NCBI GenBank assembly: GCA_018713425.1
Contig: DVOT01000134.1
Span: forward strand, 1-42,766
Direction: 5' to 3'
Length of the DNA stretch: 42,766 nucleotides
From: Alectryocaccomicrobium faecavium
GTDB taxonomy: Bacteria > Bacillota > Clostridia > Christensenellales > Aristaeellaceae
Below, piece after piece: positions 25,283 through 32,685 of the stretch (position 1 is the stretch's first letter; each line of letters begins with the position of its first letter). A model generated the notes under the pieces. It searched no databases. It was given only the letters and a program-made list of their open reading frames with translations, and was not told the DNA's origin. The position numbers and the translations under genes were made by a program.

Positions 25283-25986
25283 CGGCGCGCCTGGCCGAAT
25301 TGGCGGCACGAGGTGGGCGCTCGCGCTTTTTGGAGCCAGGAGAATCAGTGGCGCTGGCGCAAAAAGCTGCGCGCGAAGCGGGCGTGGATGTGGCTTTTTG
25401 GGGCGGTTATCCCGGCGCGGAGCGCACCGTGGCCGCGTTTTATTGGGCGGAACCGCCGCAGGAGTTTTCCATTGCGCGCCTGCGGGCGCAGTGGAATGGC
25501 AAATACGCGTCTCTTGGGCACCGAGATTTGCTTGGCGCACTGCTGGGTTTAGGCATTGAGCGCGAGATGTTGGGCGATATCCTGCTTTGCGAGGATGGGG
25601 CGCGCGTGTTTGTGCTGGAAGAGATTGCGCCCTATTTGCTGGCCAATTGGGATGGCGCGGGCCGCGCGAAGCTGCGCGTTTGCCGCGAGGAAGGCGATTT
25701 TTCCCCGCCGGAGCCGGAAGGCGAATATTTGCGCGAAACGGTGAATTCCTTGCGGCTGGACGCGATTTTGGCTGCCGGCTACGGCTTGAGTCGCGAACAG
25801 GCGCAGCGATTGGTGCGCCAGGGCCTGGTGAAGCTCAACCACGTGGAATGTGCGCGGACAGACGCACGCGTGGAAGCGGGCGATTTGATTTCCGCGCGCG
25901 GATATGGGCGTTTGCGCGTGGAAGAAGAACTGGGAAAAACGCGCAAGGATCGCCTTGCCGTGCGCCTGTTCCGCTATGGGCGCTGA
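25261..25986 (+). CDS. ylmH: YlmH-type RNA-binding protein with S4 domain
   Basis: A 241-residue YlmH-family protein. An N-terminal domain of about 160 residues with WGGYPGAER and LGHRDLLGALLGLGIER is followed by an S4 RNA-binding domain at about 168-225 (LRLDAILAAGYGLSREQAQRL, QGLVKLNH). YlmH binds ribosomal complexes and helps rescue obstructed large subunits in Bacillus. It lies between yggT and divIVA, the usual position. Confidence 0.9.
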   Translation: MDSHAHLAARLAELAARGGRSRFLEPGESVALAQKAAREAGVDVAFWGGYPGAERTVAAFYWAEPPQEFSIARLRAQWNGKYASLGHRDLLGALLGLGIEREMLGDILLCEDGARVFVLEEIAPYLLANWDGAGRAKLRVCREEGDFSPPEPEGEYLRETVNSLRLDAILAAGYGLSREQAQRLVRQGLVKLNHVECARTDARVEAGDLISARGYGRLRVEEELGKTRKDRLAVRLFRYGR

Positions 25987-26077
25987 CCGGTGGGTTTGCG
26001 TAGCGGAAAAAGAGGATTTTGCGCAATGAGCGCGAATTATGTTTACTGTAAGAGATGAGCCGAAAGGAGATTGCACA

Positions 26078-26638
26078 ATGGCCATTACCGTGAGAGACAT
26101 TCGCAGCAAGCAGTTTACCTCCCAGCGCAATGGGTACAATAAAGACGAGGTCGACGATTTTCTCGACGAGCTCGCTGACCAGCTGGAAGAAATCATCAAG
26201 GAGAATCTTTCCCTCGCCAAGCAGCTCAAGGAGCGTCCGGTGGTGGAGAGCGAGCCGGTAGTCATCGAGAAGCCGGTGGAAGTGGTGCGGCGCGAGGAGC
26301 CGAAGAACGAAGTTGCGCCGGTTACCCAGGCCGATTCGGCATACGACGAACCCAGCTATTTCAAGAATTTGGAAACCACGCTGCGGGAAACGTTGATCAA
26401 TGCCCAGCGCATTGCCGATGAAACCGTGGCGGAAGCGCGCAAAAAATCCAAGCAGATGGTCGCCTCCGCGGAAGAACAGGCCAACGCAATGCTGGCCTCC
26501 GCCAAGGTGGATACCGAGGCCGCCAAGAAAGAGGCGGATGAAATCCGCAAGGCTGCGAGCGATTACCGCGCGCGCTTTATGCAACTGGTGGAAGACCAGG
26601 TGCATATCCTTAAGTCGGACGAGTTGCTGTTCGAATAA
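26078..26638 (+). CDS. divIVA: DivIVA-family cell division/pole protein
   Basis: A 186-residue DivIVA-domain protein that senses negative membrane curvature and recruits division or polar partners. The N-terminal domain (about 1-60) has VRDIRSKQFTSQRNGYNKDE and VDDFLDELADQLE. A linker rich in Pro/Val/Glu covers about 65-95, and a long coiled coil rich in Ala, Lys and Glu follows. The ATG at 26078 is preceded by AAAGGAG; 13 further codons upstream are open but lack a ribosome site. Confidence 0.93.
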   Translation: MAITVRDIRSKQFTSQRNGYNKDEVDDFLDELADQLEEIIKENLSLAKQLKERPVVESEPVVIEKPVEVVRREEPKNEVAPVTQADSAYDEPSYFKNLETTLRETLINAQRIADETVAEARKKSKQMVASAEEQANAMLASAKVDTEAAKKEADEIRKAASDYRARFMQLVEDQVHILKSDELLFE

Positions 26639-26680
26639 TTTCCTGCGCCTTCCGGGCATACTGAGCGCGGGAGGCGGGAT

Positions 26681-26968
26681 ATGGACGGTAAGGAAAGGGC
26701 AAATGCGCTGGAGCGGCAGGTGGATCGCCTGCTTGCCGCGCTGGAACGCATGCATTTGCAGGAATACGTGGAATATGTTTCCAATCGAAAGCGCCTGCTG
26801 CTCTCGGCGTTTGTGCAGGGGATGGCGCGGGGCTTTGGCTTTGCCGTGGGATTTTCGATTTTGGGCGCGGTGGTCGTTGTACTGCTGCGCTATCTTGTTG
26901 TGGAGAACATCCCGTTGATTGGCAGCTTTTTGGCGGAGGTCATTTATGCGGTTCAAGAGAGGCTTTAG
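26681..26968 (+). CDS. Small membrane protein, DUF5665-like
   Basis: A 95-residue protein. A helical N-terminal third (ERANALERQVDRLLAALERM) is followed by the EYVEYVSNRKRLLL segment, and then one long or two closely spaced hydrophobic segments (about 45-72 and 76-90). The pattern matches the DUF5665 family of clostridial membrane proteins. No function is known. It occupies the place where ileS is often found between divIVA and lspA. It overlaps lspA by 23 nt. Confidence 0.7.
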   Translation: MDGKERANALERQVDRLLAALERMHLQEYVEYVSNRKRLLLSAFVQGMARGFGFAVGFSILGAVVVVLLRYLVVENIPLIGSFLAEVIYAVQERL

Positions 26969-27407
26969 CGCGCTGCTGCTGGCGGTTGCGGTTGTGGCGC
27001 TGGACAGGGCTACCAAGCACTGGGCCATGCGGGCGCTTGCGCAGCCAGTGGTGGCCATCGAAGGCGTGTTGCGCTGGCGCTATTGCGAAAATACGGGCGC
27101 GGCGTTTAGCGCGCTGAGTGGTTCGGGAACGGTTGTGCTGGTTTTGAGCGCGGTTTTGCTCGCGGTGCTGGCGGCGTATTTGCTCTTTCGGCCCCGGATT
27201 CCCTGGGGCGCGCAACTGTGCCTGTGGGCGGTGGTCGCTGGCGGCGCTTCCAACCTGTTCGACCGGTTGGCGTGGGGCTTTGTGGTGGATTTTATCGAGC
27301 CGCTGTTCGTTTCGTTCGCGGTGTTCAACGTGGCGGATTGCTTTATTGTGCTGGGCGTATTGGGCGCAGCGCTGACCGTACTTTTGGATCGGGAGGGCGC
27401 GAAATGA
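26946..27407 (+). CDS. lspA: Prolipoprotein signal peptidase (signal peptidase II)
   Basis: A 153-residue four-helix membrane protease that removes signal peptides from lipidated prolipoproteins such as the GerC homologue in this window. Conserved blocks are ENTGAAFS at about 48-55, AGGASNLFDR at 98-107, GFVVDF with catalytic Asp115, and FNVADC with catalytic Asp131. The ATG at 26946 was chosen because the alignable region starts there. It overlaps its neighbours on both sides (23 nt and 4 nt). Confidence 0.92.
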   Translation: MRFKRGFSALLLAVAVVALDRATKHWAMRALAQPVVAIEGVLRWRYCENTGAAFSALSGSGTVVLVLSAVLLAVLAAYLLFRPRIPWGAQLCLWAVVAGGASNLFDRLAWGFVVDFIEPLFVSFAVFNVADCFIVLGVLGAALTVLLDREGAK

Positions 27408-28279
27408 GGCTGGACAATTGCGTGGCAGAGCGCTATGGCATCACGCGTTCGCGCGCGCTGGCGCTGATCAAGCAGGGCTTGGTGCGCGTCAATGGTGAAG
27501 CGCGGCAAAAGGCAGGGTTTGAAGTGGAAGAGGGCGACGCGGTCGAGGCGGAAATTCCTGCGCCCGCGCCCACTTCCGTGGCGGCGCAGGAACTTCCCCT
27601 GCGCGTGCTCTATCAGGACGCGGATCTGGCGGTGGTGTACAAGCCGTCCGGCATGGTGGTGCATCCGGCCGCGGGCAACCCGGACGGCACGCTGGTGAAC
27701 GCGCTGCTTTGCCACCTGGACGGGCTTTCCGGCATCGGCGGGGAATTGCGCCCTGGTATTGTGCACCGCATCGATAAGGATACCTCCGGCCTTTTGTTGG
27801 TGGCGAAGAATGACAAGAGCCACGTGTGCCTTTCGCAGCAAATCGGCGCGCACACGGTGGAGCGCGCTTATCTGGCCATTGTGCAGGGCGCGATGAAGGC
27901 CGAAGAGGGCGATATCGACCGGCCCATCGCCCGCCATCCCAGCGACCGCAAGCGCATGGCCATCGTGCCCGGTGGACGGGAAGCCTTTACGCATTGGCGG
28001 GTGCTGGAACCATTGCGCGGCGCGACATATATCGAGGCGCGGCTGAAAACTGGGCGCACGCACCAAATCCGGGTACATATGGCCTCCATCGGTCATCCGG
28101 TGCTGGGCGACCCCGTGTATGGCCCAAAAAAGCCGCCCTATCCCGTGGAAGGCGGCCAGCTTTTGCACGCTTACAAGATTGGTTTTGTTCATCCCTCCAC
28201 CGGCGAATGGATGTGCTTTACCGCCGAACCGGAAGAACGCTTTCTCGCCTGGAAACGCAAACTGCGCCTCGCCAATTGA
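27404..28279 (+). CDS. RluA/RluD-family pseudouridine synthase
   Basis: A 291-residue enzyme. The N-terminal S4 domain (about 1-50; SRALALIKQGLVRVNG) is followed by the catalytic domain with HRIDKDTSGLL, catalytic Asp124. LKTGRTHQIRVHMA and GDPVYG come later. RluD converts specific uridines of 23S rRNA to pseudouridine; the exact target here is not visible. It starts within the lspA stop (ATGA overlap), the usual lspA-rluD pair. Confidence 0.92.
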   Translation: MRLDNCVAERYGITRSRALALIKQGLVRVNGEARQKAGFEVEEGDAVEAEIPAPAPTSVAAQELPLRVLYQDADLAVVYKPSGMVVHPAAGNPDGTLVNALLCHLDGLSGIGGELRPGIVHRIDKDTSGLLLVAKNDKSHVCLSQQIGAHTVERAYLAIVQGAMKAEEGDIDRPIARHPSDRKRMAIVPGGREAFTHWRVLEPLRGATYIEARLKTGRTHQIRVHMASIGHPVLGDPVYGPKKPPYPVEGGQLLHAYKIGFVHPSTGEWMCFTAEPEERFLAWKRKLRLAN

Positions 28280-28337
28280 GCAGAGCGGCTCGCCCAACCG
28301 AACCATTTGCTTCGCTTGCCATTGCGGGGATCGTTGT

Positions 28338-28392
28338 ACCCCTTTGTGAGAAAGCGAAGTCCTGCGCTCCACAAGAGGGGTTTACGCGTTTT
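28338..28392. terminator. Imperfect hairpin between convergent genes, likely bidirectional terminator
   Basis: ACCCCTTTGTG (28338-28348) pairs with CACAAGAGGGGT (28370-28381) with one bulged base. TTACGCGTTTTTTG follows on the plus side. It lies between the rluD-family stop and the Rpn-like gene, which converge. The rest of 28280-28454 shows nothing else. Confidence 0.5.
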
Positions 28393-28454
28393 TTGCTTGG
28401 TCGGCGGCGAAGGAGACTCTAAGTTTTTTGACGCGTGCCTCCAGGCGGTGAGGG

Positions 28455-29465
28455 CTAATTGGTAGGCAGGCCGTCTCGGATTTTTTGTATCCGGGCAATG
28501 GAAAGCCCGGTGACGCGCGAAATCATATCATCCGGAAGGTTCTCACGCATCATGCTTTTTGCGGTGTCGATGGCCTTGCGCTCCTCACCAATGGAGATAC
28601 CGCGCTTTTCGCCAATGGAGATGCCCCGTGCTTCGCCCCGCAATTCAGCATCCTGCTGATGAATCTGATAAATCATAAAAGCATGCCTCCATTCGTTGTC
28701 CATTTTAGCCTTGTCGACAGCTTCGTCAATCGAGCGGATCAGCGGCAGATCGGCTTGTTCGACCGGATAACTCTTCGGGTCGTTCATATAGCGCAGAATC
28801 TCGCGCAGCGAGGCGCTGATCTCCCCATGCGTCCCCGCTGTGTTGAAGAACAGTTTATAAGCTTCATCGCCCAGTTCCGCGCCCGTTTCCCGGCAAACAT
28901 TGCGGAAGGAATAGAGATACCGTCCCTCATCGAACGGGTTAAAGGTGCAGATGAAGATCACGAAACTGGGACGCAGTTTTGTGTAAAACTGTCCGCGCTG
29001 CAGCTGGTTGATGTCCATGTGCGCCTGATATAGTCTTGCGCGTTTGGGCAAAGCGGCATGGCGCGTGGTCTGCATTTCCAGATTGTACACGGATTTGCCA
29101 TCGTCCAGATAGACGTCCAGCCGCACGGTACGCCGGTTAAAAGCTTCGTTCAGCGATTTTTGCGCGTCCAACTGAAGCGGTTCGTATTTTTTAGACGAAT
29201 CGCCGGAATGTTCTGTTCCAAACTTTGACTTGCCGGTGCCGCCATCGCCCAGTTCATAGTATTCAATGCGGCTGATCTTGTGGCCGGGCAGCAGATATTG
29301 CAGGAGCTCTGTGCAGATCTCGCGATTGCACATCACGTAGGAAAACATGAAATCGTCCCGGATATCCACGTTGTCGATGCCGGCGGCAATGTCATCCAAA
29401 TTAAGGTTACGCACATCGTCGCTGTTGGTGTTTCTTTTCATATCATTTTCATCCAATTCGTCCAT
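28455..29465 (-). CDS. Rpn/PD-(D/E)XK nuclease family transposase-like protein
   Basis: A 336-residue member of the recombination-promoting nuclease family (PDDEXK_2). Nuclease-core features are FMFSYVM early on, RLDVYLDDGKSVYNLEMQ with the D...ExQ pattern, and FVIFICTFNPFDEGRYLY. The C-terminus carries two tandem copies of GISIGE(K/E)R and then a helical tail. Family members cut DNA in vitro and promote RecA-independent recombination, or are annotated as transposases; no terminal inverted repeats surround this one. The ATG at 29465 was chosen because GGAG precedes it and a promoter occupies the upstream TTG that opens the longer frame. Confidence 0.8.
   Translation of the reverse strand: MDELDENDMKRNTNSDDVRNLNLDDIAAGIDNVDIRDDFMFSYVMCNREICTELLQYLLPGHKISRIEYYELGDGGTGKSKFGTEHSGDSSKKYEPLQLDAQKSLNEAFNRRTVRLDVYLDDGKSVYNLEMQTTRHAALPKRARLYQAHMDINQLQRGQFYTKLRPSFVIFICTFNPFDEGRYLYSFRNVCRETGAELGDEAYKLFFNTAGTHGEISASLREILRYMNDPKSYPVEQADLPLIRSIDEAVDKAKMDNEWRHAFMIYQIHQQDAELRGEARGISIGEKRGISIGEERKAIDTAKSMMRENLPDDMISRVTGLSIARIQKIRDGLPTN
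28581..28628 (-). repeat. 24-bp tandem repeat inside the Rpn-like gene
   Basis: Two adjacent 24-bp units (28605-28628 and 28581-28604) each encode GISIGE followed by KR or ER. A change in copy number would keep the reading frame. Confidence 0.75.
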
Positions 29466-29520
29466 GGCGGTTGTCTCCAACTCGGGTGAGCCTGTTAGCT
29501 CGTTCAGCGCTGCTACTTTT

Positions 29521-29549
29521 ATTATACCACAGATACAGATCGATAGCAA
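29521..29549 (-). promoter_or_regulatory. Sigma-A promoter of the Rpn-like gene
   Basis: On the minus strand TTGCTA (29549-29544), a 17-nt spacer, and TATAAT (29526-29521) with an upstream TGG. It lies about 56 nt before the chosen start. Confidence 0.7.
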
Positions 29550-29787
29550 TTGAGGATGGCAGAATTCTTTCCAAAGACGATGCTGGTGGTTTATTGCAAG
29601 AACGGTCAGAAGGTATGATGCGATGTTCGGGTATTTCCAGCTTTACGAAAGGGAAGACTGAAAGGGGAAGACTGTTGGCGGGAGCATAGATTCGTTTTGC
29701 GGTTTTTTAAATTTTCCCATTCATGCGCAAGCGGTCGCTGGATACACTAGCGTTGACGGACGTATGCCGCAGGACGGAGGGATTTGC
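29550..29787. other. Intergenic region before the PRC-barrel gene
   Basis: No gene is seen. A possible sporulation-type -10, GATACACT (29741-29748, seven of eight bases of the sigma-E pattern CATACANT), is preceded about 14 nt upstream by TTCATGC, a poor -35. CGGAGGG at about 29775-29781 is the ribosome site of the next gene. Confidence 0.3.
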
Positions 29788-30234
29788 GTGAAAAACCTGA
29801 GGCTGCTGGTGGGCATGCCAGTCATCTGCGGGGGTCGCAAGCTGGGACGGGTGGTGCAGGCGCAAGTGTCGGAGGAACTGACTCGCATGACGGGCCTGTT
29901 CGTCGACGCGGGCATCAAAGGCACGCGTTTCATTCCTGCCAGCGATGTGAGCGTTTTGGGCGATGTGGCGGTGTTGGTGCGGTCGGAAGGGCGGCGCGGC
30001 GCGCGCGCGCAGTGCGGCTATCCGCGCCGCGCACTCACGCCGGATGGCAAGCACCTGGGCGCGATTTGCGGCGCTGGCGTGAACGAGGAAAGCCTGAACG
30101 TGGAGGCACTGGAATTGTCCATCGGCTGGTTGGAGGACGTCCTCACGGGCCGGCGCAGGGTGCGCAGGTTCACGGTAAACCAACCGGGCGGCGAAGTCGT
30201 CGTGATCGAAATGGATGGGGAGGAATTGGAATGA
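29788..30234 (+). CDS. PRC-barrel domain protein
   Basis: A 148-residue protein with a PRC-barrel at the N-terminus (LRLLVGMPVICGGRKLGRVVQA, with the turn GGRKLG) and apparently a second, weaker barrel from about residue 68 (ALTPDGKHLGAICGAG). PRC-barrels of this size in Clostridia are often annotated as sporulation-related YlmC/YmxH-like proteins; the precise role is unknown. GTG at 29788 was chosen because GGAGGG lies about 6 nt before it; ATG 29764 has no ribosome site. It overlaps the next small gene by 4 nt. Confidence 0.75.
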   Translation: MKNLRLLVGMPVICGGRKLGRVVQAQVSEELTRMTGLFVDAGIKGTRFIPASDVSVLGDVAVLVRSEGRRGARAQCGYPRRALTPDGKHLGAICGAGVNEESLNVEALELSIGWLEDVLTGRRRVRRFTVNQPGGEVVVIEMDGEELE

Positions 30235-30383
30235 AGGGCCTGATTACGGGTTGTGTCGTGGGCGCCGCAGCGGCGCTGGCGTATGGCATGATGAACCGGC
30301 AAACGAAAAAGAAAATTGGCAATATGGTCTCCCAGGCCAGCAACGCGGTAGCGGATAAGGCGAACGAAATGTTCGGCCGCTAG
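30231..30383 (+). CDS. Small YtxH-like membrane protein (50 residues)
   Basis: Starts MKGLITGCVVGAAAALAYGM, one Gly/Ala-rich transmembrane segment, followed by a basic stretch (NRQTKKKIG) and an amphipathic helix (MVSQASNAVADKANEMF). The ATG overlaps the previous stop (ATGA) and is preceded by GGGGAGGAA, so it is surely translated. The layout resembles YtxH-type proteins. No function can be assigned. It sits between a PRC-barrel gene and an AI-2E-type transporter gene, 4 nt before the latter. Confidence 0.75.
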   Translation: MKGLITGCVVGAAAALAYGMMNRQTKKKIGNMVSQASNAVADKANEMFGR

Positions 30384-30387
30384 GCAT

Positions 30388-31428
30388 ATGCAGCGCGCTT
30401 TTCGCCTGGAACCCAAAACTTGGAAGCTGATCGCTCTCGCCGCGCTTGTCGCGGCGGCGGCGATCGGCTTTTGGCCCTATCTCGCGCCGGCGCTGCGCTT
30501 GTTGTTGGGCGGTGGCGCGATCGCTTTTTTGTTGGATCCGCTATGCCAGCGCCTGTGCGTTCGCCTCAAGCGCCCGCTCGCCGCAGGCGTGGCGATCTTG
30601 GGCGTGGCTGCGGCGCTCATCGGGCTGGTTTTGCTGCTCGCGCCCTTTATGGTCCGGCAGGTGGGTGCGCTGGCCGACGCTATACCGAGTTCGGTCGCTG
30701 CCGTGCGCGCGCTTGTGGAGCGAGTGGAAGGCTTTTTCCGCAATAAAGGCATTGCGCTGGGTTCCCTGGCGGCAAATTTGGATTGGAACGCGGTTTCTGG
30801 CCTGTTGAGCGGCGCGCTAGGCAGCGTAGTGGGATTTTTTGGCAATCTCGCCGCGGGCATTTCCAGCTTTGGTATGATGGTGGTGCTGGCATATTTTTTC
30901 TTGGCCGATAGGGACAATCTGCTCCTGCGCCTGGAAATGCTGGTGCCGCTGGCGCACCGCGCGTTGGCCATTCGAATGGCTGGCGCGGTGAAGCGGGAAC
31001 TGCTGCTTTATCTGCGCGGGCAGGCGCTCATTTCGCTGCTGGTGGGTGCGCTCGCCTCCGTGGCTTTGCTGCTTGCGGGCCTGCCTTCGGCGTTGGTGTT
31101 GGGCTCGTTGATCGGCGTTTTGAATTTGGTGCCCTATTTTGGGCCCATTTTGGGCGGTATTCCCGCGGTGATCCTCGCGTTGGGCGGCGGTTGGCGGCGC
31201 GTGGCCTTTGTGCTGCTAGCACTCGTGGCCGTGCAACAGATCGATGGTGCGCTGATCAGCCCGCGCGTGATGGGCGGCCTCACGGGCGTAAGTCCAGCCT
31301 CCGTGCTGCTCGCCATCGCCATCGGCAGCAGTGTGGGCGGAATCGCCGGCATGCTTTTTGCTCTGCCAGTTTTGTTAATCCTTCGAATTTCTCTGCGAGT
31401 TTGGGCGCAAAGGCGCGAAACCGATTGA
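30388..31428 (+). CDS. AI-2E family transporter (YdiK/YrrI-like membrane protein)
   Basis: A 346-residue polytopic membrane protein of the AI-2E/PerM exporter family. There are hydrophobic pairs at the N-terminus, a soluble helical segment at about 90-140, and the signature LGSLIGVLNLVPYFGPILGGIP at about 234-255. A conserved QIDGALISPRVMGGLTGVSP loop follows at about 272. The transported molecule is uncertain for this family. In related Firmicutes yrrI lies just before alaS, but here ireB follows directly. The ireB promoter overlaps its stop codon. Confidence 0.88.
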   Translation: MQRAFRLEPKTWKLIALAALVAAAAIGFWPYLAPALRLLLGGGAIAFLLDPLCQRLCVRLKRPLAAGVAILGVAAALIGLVLLLAPFMVRQVGALADAIPSSVAAVRALVERVEGFFRNKGIALGSLAANLDWNAVSGLLSGALGSVVGFFGNLAAGISSFGMMVVLAYFFLADRDNLLLRLEMLVPLAHRALAIRMAGAVKRELLLYLRGQALISLLVGALASVALLLAGLPSALVLGSLIGVLNLVPYFGPILGGIPAVILALGGGWRRVAFVLLALVAVQQIDGALISPRVMGGLTGVSPASVLLAIAIGSSVGGIAGMLFALPVLLILRISLRVWAQRRETD

Positions 31429-31453
31429 AATTTTGCTTTGCATGGTGTATAAT
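31425..31453 (+). promoter_or_regulatory. Sigma-A promoter of ireB
   Basis: TTGAAA (31425-31430), a 17-nt spacer and a perfect TATAAT (31448-31453). It is the same sequence and spacing as at 22393-22421. The -35 overlaps the end of the preceding gene. Confidence 0.85.
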
Positions 31454-31487
31454 ACCGCCAGAGGCATATTTGGAAAGGCGGTGCGGT

Positions 31488-31748
31488 ATGAACGGCGGTG
31501 CAGGGGAGACGAGGCAGTTTCGCGTGAACGATGGAGCGGACTCGGCGGAGCAGATCATCGAATTGGTGTATCAGGCGCTCAAGGCAAAGGGGCACGATCC
31601 GATTTATCAGATCGTGGGATACATCATTTCCGGCGATCCAACCTACATTACCAGCTACAATAACGCCCGCTCTTTGATTAAGCGCTTGGAGCGCGATGAG
31701 CTGCTGGAAGAACTCGTGCGGTTTTACGTGGAGAATCACGATTGCTAG
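31488..31748 (+). CDS. ireB: IreB family regulatory protein (UPF0297)
   Basis: An 86-residue protein matching UPF0297/IreB. LVYQALKAKGHDPIYQIVGY, then SGDPTYITSYNNARSLI and RLERDELLEELVRFY, cover nearly the whole length. In Enterococcus IreB is phosphorylated on threonine by the kinase IreK and affects cephalosporin resistance. The ATG at 31488 lies 34 nt after its promoter. A conserved alaS-ireB-ruvX order is common; here alaS is missing upstream and an aldo/keto reductase lies downstream. Confidence 0.92.
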   Translation: MNGGAGETRQFRVNDGADSAEQIIELVYQALKAKGHDPIYQIVGYIISGDPTYITSYNNARSLIKRLERDELLEELVRFYVENHDC

Positions 31749-31750
31749 CG

Positions 31751-32683
31751 ATGGAAATGCGTTCGCTGGGCGCGTCCGGTATGCAGGTTTCGCGCCTGTG
31801 CTTTGGTACGCTCACCATGGGGCCGATGCAGCGCGGCTTCTCCCCGGAAAGGGGTGCTGCGCTGCTTACGTATGCCTATGCGCGCGGGTTCCGCTTTTTG
31901 GATACGGCGGATATTTACGATACTTATCCGCACATTCGCCTCGCACTCCAAAAATGCGCGTATCGCGTGAGCACAAAGGCGTATTGCTGGGATAAAGCCA
32001 CTGCCAGCGCCGCGCTGGAGCGGGCCTTTTTCGGCCTGGATCGCGAATATGTGGATGTCTTTATGCTGCACGAGCAGGAATCCATCCACACGCTGCGCGG
32101 GCATCGCGAGGCGCTGGACTATCTCAATGAACAAAAGGCCAAGGGGCGCATCGGGTTGGTGGGCGTGAGCACGCACTACGCGGGCTGCGTGCGCGCGGCG
32201 GCGGTCTTTGGCGGGGTGGATGTGATCCATCCGCTGATCAATGTGGAAGGCATTGGCATCCAGGATGGTACGCGCGCGGACATGGAGGCCGCCATCGCCT
32301 ATGCCCACAGTTTGGGTGTGGGCATTTTCGCCATGAAGCCTCTGGGCGGCGGGCATTTGATCGCGGATAACGCGCGGGCCTTGCGCTATTTGCTGGACGC
32401 GCCGTGGGCGGATTCCATCGCCGTGGGCATGCAGAGCGAAAAGGAGATCGACGCGAACGCGGCCATGGCCGGGGGAGACGAAAGCGCGATGCGGGAGCTT
32501 TCCCATCGGGAGCGCCATCTTATCGTGCAGGATTATTGCGAAGGCTGTGGGAAATGCGTGGAATTTTGCCGCGCGGGCGCGCTGTCCATCCGGGACGGGC
32601 ATGCCGTGGTGGACGAGGACAAGTGCGTGCTGTGCGGCTATTGCGCGCGGGTGTGCCCGCAGTTCGCGGTGAAGGTGATTTAG
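31751..32683 (+). CDS. Aldo/keto reductase with C-terminal 2[4Fe-4S] ferredoxin domain
   Basis: A 310-residue fusion. The AKR barrel has FLDTADIYDTY (Asp and Tyr of the catalytic set), STKAYCW (Lys), and VDVFMLHEQES (His). The C-terminal about 60 residues hold two iron-sulfur motifs, CEGCGKCVEFC and CVLCGYCARVC. Such AKRs occur in anaerobes and probably use ferredoxin-type electrons; the substrate is unknown. The ATG at 31751 gives the family-like start MEMRSLGASG, 2 nt after the ireB stop. The TTG at 31742 with GGAG 8 nt upstream is an alternative. It is inserted between ireB and ruvX. Confidence 0.88.
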   Translation: MEMRSLGASGMQVSRLCFGTLTMGPMQRGFSPERGAALLTYAYARGFRFLDTADIYDTYPHIRLALQKCAYRVSTKAYCWDKATASAALERAFFGLDREYVDVFMLHEQESIHTLRGHREALDYLNEQKAKGRIGLVGVSTHYAGCVRAAAVFGGVDVIHPLINVEGIGIQDGTRADMEAAIAYAHSLGVGIFAMKPLGGGHLIADNARALRYLLDAPWADSIAVGMQSEKEIDANAAMAGGDESAMRELSHRERHLIVQDYCEGCGKCVEFCRAGALSIRDGHAVVDEDKCVLCGYCARVCPQFAVKVI

Positions 32684-32685
32684 CG

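Noticed and set aside
28455..29465. Active insertion sequence around the Rpn-like gene
   Set aside because: No terminal inverted repeats or target duplication are visible, and the gene has an ordinary sigma-A promoter.
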